From Diadema setosum (taxonomy: Eukaryota; Echinodermata; Echinoidea; Diadematoida; Diadematidae): a stretch of 64,000 bases of DNA. The stretch spans positions 12,506,913-12,570,912 of the forward strand of contig NC_092685.1 of the NCBI RefSeq assembly GCF_964275005.1, given 5' to 3'. The number at the start of each line of letters is the position of its first letter. Within the stretch, counting starts at the first letter, position 1. A program made the position numbers and the translations under genes. Shown here one piece after another: positions 58,693-64,000 of the stretch. The notes below the pieces were generated by a model. It made no database searches. It was not told where the DNA came from and saw only the letters and a program-made list of their open reading frames with translations.

Positions 58693-61600
58693 GTACTAAC
58701 TGGAGGGGAGATTTGACCCTGACCAAATAGCTATTATACACAGCAGAACGAGCATGATGCTGGCTTTTACTAATACATGTGCTGAGATGTTCAAGGGCTG
58801 AACTGTAGTGAGCTTGTACATACGAATGATGTGTGTGTCGTTCACCCAGCATGGACTTCTTCATATTATACCATTGAACACAGTGTATGGTAAGAATTAT
58901 CTTATCACACAAAGTACCTTGATTGCACATTGTCCTTCATAACAATCTTTAATCATAAATGGCATGGATATGCTACTGTTGCAAGCACCTGGGAAGGTAA
59001 TACTGAAATGTTATTTCTACACTACAGAGGAGTAATGATTGATATCGTAATTTTTTGGGTTTAAAATAATCTCTCGCCATTCATCTAAGTGCAGTTAGTC
59101 TGTACTTTACATGAGTATGTCATTATTATTGAATTATTGCAAAGGTCGTTTAAAGGTTACTGAAATATTTACATTCTTTTAATACTGTATAATCATTAAA
59201 AAAAAAAAAAAATGAAGATAAGTGATCTTGCCACTGGCCGAAGGCAGGCTTGGCCTGGAAATTAAAAAAAGAAAATATTAAAACAAATGACTCTTGCCAT
59301 CAGAACGAACTGAGTTTAAGTCACAAATGATCATTGTTATTGATTTATTCATCTATCAGTTATATTTGCTACTGCCAACAGAACAAAGATGTTGCCAGAT
59401 ATACATACATGTATGTAATCATTATATGTACACTTTTTATGATAATGTTTTAAGGGAAATAGTGTCAGTTTCAAAATATGATATATTTCATTGAGGCATT
59501 GCTTCTTGGGAATGTGATAATCAGTAAGCTTGTAATTCCCTACATAATTTGGATCATGTTGTTATACCTTGTCAAAAACGTTCCATGCTCATCGACTACA
59601 AATGAGATACTTGTTACTTTGTACCCCAGAAAAGGAAGAAATGCTATTTATCTATGGATGATGAATTCCCCTGCCTGATCAAAAGGGGAAGAAATGAATT
59701 GATTTTCAGCCCACAAACTGTCGCCCATCAGCTTGCCCATTTCTTTCATGTGTTTTGGGGGAAAGTTTCTGACCTTTGTGAAATCCATCATGACTTTGTA
59801 GTTGAGTAGAGTATGCTCTAAATTAGCAGTACTATTAAATATATTGAAGAACTAAGTTTTGTATGTGCTATCTCTGTTGTGCTAAAAGGATAATCATGAT
59901 ATTAGGATGCCTTTCTTTCAGTTGATATGCAGTAGAAATGAACCTTGATTTTGCCAGTGTATACACTTCACACACTCACAAAATGTCTCCTCTAATTCAT
60001 TCGTGAAAGGGTGCTTCCAAACCCCTCTAGAGAAAAAAAGAGAAGCAAAATTTTCCATGTTTTTGAAAAGTGACTCTGTTTGTGACAACATGGTGCATAA
60101 CATTGATAATTCTTATAGAAATGATTGTTTCTTCATACAGTCATTGTTGTGATATTGAAATGAAAGTATTAGCACTGGCTGGTGTTGGTTCATTTGACAG
60201 GATCAAGTGCTTTGCACAGTATTAAAGTCTTTACCAAAGGAGTTGGATATGTCATATACAAAATATATGACATCTGCCATATCTTGTATGCAATCAGGTA
60301 AACCTAACCTAGCCATGGAAAGTTTGAAGGTTTACTGGATACTTCTATGAAGAAAAAGTTCTTGTCCTATAACTTCTTCATGTGATTTCAAGAATGAATG
60401 TATCCAAAGTCACTTAAAAAAAAAAAAAAAAAACAGATGTTCTGGAATACTGTGATACCTGAATATGTCATAATAATTATTTAAAGCCATACATGCATGG
60501 AGTTTGCCACATGGCTCAACTGGAGAAGACAATAGAGTCTCGTCGAAGGTTTTTGTTCAAGGTCTTTGGCAGCTGTGAAAGCACTCTCAGGCATGGTACC
60601 TTAATCTCATTGACATGGTATGCCTCAAAGGGAACTTGTGATTGTCAATCATGTAGTTACCAGCTTATAAGCATGCGATTGGTCCCTTTAACAGTAGCAA
60701 TTACAACATTAATCAAGAGGCCAAATATGTACTCGTGTTAATTTCTTGTGTAGAGCATATAAGCTAATGTTTTCCACAGTGAGCTGGAGTATTTGTCATA
60801 TGGGAGTTTTGTTTTGTTTTGTTTTTGTACATGGCATGTACTGATCGTGTGCTGTGTAGTTGTACAATTTGTATGTGTTTAGACATTAGCTCAGAACATT
60901 TTGTGGAATAAGAGTATGTTCAGAATATGTTAAGCATTGTTTCATGAGATGTTTGTTTCTAGAAAGATTTATATTTGTATATTTAGGGCAATCAATAGCA
61001 TATGTATTTTCTGTGTAACTAATTTGTTTTGCACAATGTATACATTTGTCATAATCGTACTTTCTTTGATAGTCGAATCTTTTATTTTACATGTGTGCTA
61101 TACCTGCAGGTTAGTCTATTAAAATGAATTGCAGTTAACTACATGTACTTGTAAAAAGCAATCATACATGTTGTAACTCTCTCTTTCACTTTCAGTAAAA
61201 TAATTAGTACTGTATAGAGTACAAAGTGTGATGTCATAGCGATTCATTGCCATGGAAATTTGTTCTCATCGACCTAGCATGGTCCAAGTGTTGATGCATG
61301 CACATGGTTCCAACCGAAGCTATAACGGAAGACTGTGATGTCATCACTTCGGTACTCTATACCACATGGTAGTACTTGTATTGCATATATTATACATGAG
61401 ATTCTTCTAACCAACAGGGAGAAAAGTGGTGAAACGAATCTTTGAGTTTTCTTTCGTGTGCCACACATTTCAAAATTTTTATACATACATTTCATTTAAG
61501 TTGTTACAGTGCACTGTAATTAATATAATGAACATGGTTATAACAAAATTCTCAATACAATGAAGTAAAATTCAGGTCCCAAAATCATCATCTACGTAAA

Positions 61601-62923
61601 TACAGTGTATATCTTGATATACTTTACTGTTCAACAACAGCTGTATAACAAAAATGGTAAAAAAACCCCACAAAACTGCCAATCATGTGGACTTCATTAT
61701 TATGGGAATGGCCTGTATATGTAATATTCTTTTCAACACAAACAACCTCCAAACACTGTTAATTATTAAAACAAGGTGTCTTATGAGATTTCAAGAAAAA
61801 GGGTCAGAATCAATAGTGAAATCGACATGTATGAAATTACGACACCAGCTTTAGCTTGTGATTTTTGAGGACTGTGAAGTTAACCTGCCCAAATCGGTAC
61901 ACAAATGTTAAATGCTTTGTAGAAATAAAGAGCCCCACACATAAAACGCACACACACACATACACCCACATTCATCTTGTTGATATTTGATCTAGACGGA
62001 GAAGTACACAATGGTCGCTGATGTGCCTGTATGTGCATTCCGAGGTGTTCACTGGGAACTCTCAACATCTCGACCCGAATTCCCGAAGGTTGATTGAAAT
62101 TAGCCCATGGATTATGCAAATTTTGTCTGCATAAATGTGTGTGATAGATCATGCAATCATCCAATAATGAATGTGCACTGATATGTGCATGTAAAACGTA
62201 TGCCAATTTTGCGCTTGTTTTAATCCATGGACTGAATTTACTCCATGTATGTATTCGATTTTAACTACGGTCATGAATTTGGGGGTTCTCGAGTATAGTA
62301 ATGTAAATGGTCGCTAGATGTCAGTACTGAATAATGGAATAGTGTAATTATAGTGCTGCTATGGATGTGATTTAAGAAATATGTGTTGGTATTTTCAATA
62401 CAGCTCAATAAATGGAAATGCACAAAACGAGCCTTGTGAGAAAATATTCACTTGTCATTTTATTTTCTTGTACCAGTAATATGCAGGTCACCTTACAATT
62501 TTGACAGATGTGAGATAAACATTGCACAATCACAATATGCAAAGAGAGATGAGAAGAGAGGGAAAAGAATGGTGAAGTGGTGAGGTTCCTCTTGCTTATA
62601 CAATTGTATGTATATGTGATGCCTGAGAGAGGCAAGTACTGTAGGTAGAAAGAAAAAAAAAATGTATAGAAGCACACCAGTGAGGTACAAACTGTGTGTT
62701 TAGAAACAAAATGGGACGAGATTTAAGTCTACAGTATATCAAATATCTACTTATGTCTTCTCTGATGCTTTTCACCGATCATTGCTGTATTCAGTGTACA
62801 GCCAAACCTGCCAGTTACCAGCTAAAGCAGCTATCTGCTGTGTGCAGCCACTCAGACAATCCCCCAAAGACTTGAGAAACCACTTGCCATAGGGGCCACC
62901 CATTTTGTATCATACCTTTAAAC
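58693..62923. other. Long intergenic stretch without a supported gene
   Basis: No exon with recognisable protein could be found on either strand. A weak imperfect inverted pair around GTATAGAGTAC (61213) and GTACTCTATAC (61351-61362), with TGATGTCAT in both arms, may be a decayed hairpin element. 60418-60433 is an A-run. Otherwise nothing. Confidence 0.5.
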
Positions 62924-63138
62924 TCATGTAAAAGTGGATATTTTTGCATGAGTAATTTTTCATGTTCAGCGAGGTAAAGTGAATTTTGCAAGTTTTTAAT
63001 GCTGCTGAATAAAAATGAAAAAGTATTGCATATAGGAAACAAATATGTTTGCCTGCTTTTATTTTTGCACTAGGTGCATGTTGCAAGAAAAGCACGAAAA
63101 CTTCCACATCGCGAAAAATGTCCACTTTTATTACAGTA
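62924..63138. mobile_element. TACTGTAAAAGTGGATAT-family MITE, copy 3
   Basis: Left CATGTAAAAGTGGATATTT, right AATGTCCACTTTTATTACAG. Internal GTGAATTTTGCAAG and the family spacing agree with copies 1 and 2. Confidence 0.78.
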
Positions 63139-63462
63139 CAGTTGCACTACTGAATCAATATAGCCAGCATAGACAGACAGAGCTTCACATATTTTTGTTG
63201 AAGAGTGTGATGAGGCTCTTTTTAATTTCTTAAAAAGAAAAAAAAAAACCAAAAACCACACACTCTCCACTTTTAAGAACTTTTGAAAAGATGATGCTGA
63301 TGCTTTGCAAGTTAGTACATGTACTAGTCATGAATAGAACATGTTGAAAGAGTGTGCAACATTTTAGCTTAATCTGATAATCCCTTCAATGTGGGTGCTG
63401 TAGAGTCTCACATCCTGTTTTTTGTTCCATTCACTGCACACAGCACAGCTTGGTGAGATTAA

Positions 63463-63547
63463 CCCGTTGAGGACGGTTTCATTTTGCTACAACACGCATT
63501 TCCCATAGACACTTGCCCGAGTATACTCGGGACTCGTCCTCAACGGG
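63463..63547. mobile_element. 85-bp piggyBac-like MITE, copy 2
   Basis: CCCGTTGAGGACG to CGTCCTCAACGGG, flanked by intact TTAA on both sides (63459-63462 and 63548-63551). The length is identical to the copy at 34238-34322, and it has the inner CCCGAGTATACTCGGG palindrome. Confidence 0.9.
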
Positions 63548-63956
63548 TTAAGTGCTTGAATAGACCCTAAACTTCAAAGCCTAGTTTCACAGTACCCTAT
63601 CTTCCACAGTGTGTCCTTTCTTTCCATTATTTAGATTGTCCATTCATACCGAGTTATACATCATTCTAAAGCTTAGAATCTGCTCTTTCAGAATCTGCCC
63701 TTAGCCAAGGTCCACGTCTGGCAACTCTTTGGTGATTTTGTGATGCTGGGTCAAATATGACGCTGCACTGCAGAGTTAACTGCCAACCCTGAAATGGCTG
63801 CGAATTAATTCTGGCTAATGAGTCGACAGCCTCTTTACTAGTAAAAAGATTGCAATTGGTGCATAGAATGCTTCAGTTATGAGAGTGATTGGAAAATTAG
63901 GTGCACGGTAGAGGAGTAGAGATGTGGCTGAGTGATAGTGAAATCACACAGATTTC

Positions 63957-64000
63957 TTCTGTCCTACTTTGCCATACAGGAAGCGAGTCACAAACACGTT
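63957..64000. mobile_element. Start of a second TGCCCTACTTTG hairpin MITE (cut by edge)
   Basis: TGTCCTACTTTGCCATACAG with GAAGCGAGTCACA matches the left arm of the element at 6961-7207. The rest lies outside the window. Confidence 0.55.

Overview
The window looks like nuclear DNA of a marine invertebrate deuterostome, most probably an echinoderm and perhaps a sea urchin. It is AT-rich, its genes have many small exons in long introns, it is densely seeded with short hairpin transposons, and it holds a two-EGF secreted precursor of a kind reminiscent of sea-urchin developmental peptides. The organism call is inference. No prokaryotic operons, rRNA genes, intact tRNA genes or CRISPR arrays are visible.

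Four host genes can be read, all on the + strand. (1) The last three coding exons of CCS, the copper chaperone for superoxide dismutase (1239-2923), enter from beyond the left edge. (2) A five-exon gene (12478-18084) encodes a 269-residue secreted precursor with a signal peptide, a basic cleavage site, two EGF-like domains and Gly/Asp-rich linkers. (3) An intronless class A GPCR of 389 residues lies at 20213-21382. (4) A complete 18-exon TXNDC16 (ERp90-like) gene lies at 31206-51004; its exons join in phase into 884 residues that end in the ER-retrieval-like tetrapeptide HEEL.

Most other sequence is mobile or repetitive. 1-10010 holds foldback elements, a pogo-like MITE and two copies of a 1.3-kb Helentron-like element full of AGGTCA nuclear-receptor half-sites. 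10011-12477 holds a SINE and simple repeats. 21545-23332 holds a second foldback copy and a 5'-truncated LINE. 26746-28735 is a recent tandem array of a roughly 620-bp unit. The TXNDC16 introns carry several palindromic MITEs (one with a 9-bp target duplication), copies of a second Helentron-like family and a piggyBac-like 85-bp MITE. 51703-57938 is a broken Gypsy-like LTR retrotransposon on the minus strand, with a MULE-like MITE inside one LTR. 58076-64000 holds more hairpin elements and otherwise no recognisable gene.

The genes do not form one pathway. CCS loads copper into SOD1 in the cytosol, TXNDC16 is an ER-lumen thioredoxin-fold protein, the EGF protein is secreted, and the GPCR sits in the plasma membrane. 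The clearest new biology is the EGF precursor, the GPCR with a Q-R-R in place of D-R-Y, the TXNDC16 with HEEL but no CxxC, and a pair of Helentron-like families sharing one terminal architecture, one of which spreads dense DR0/DR1/DR2 half-site clusters.
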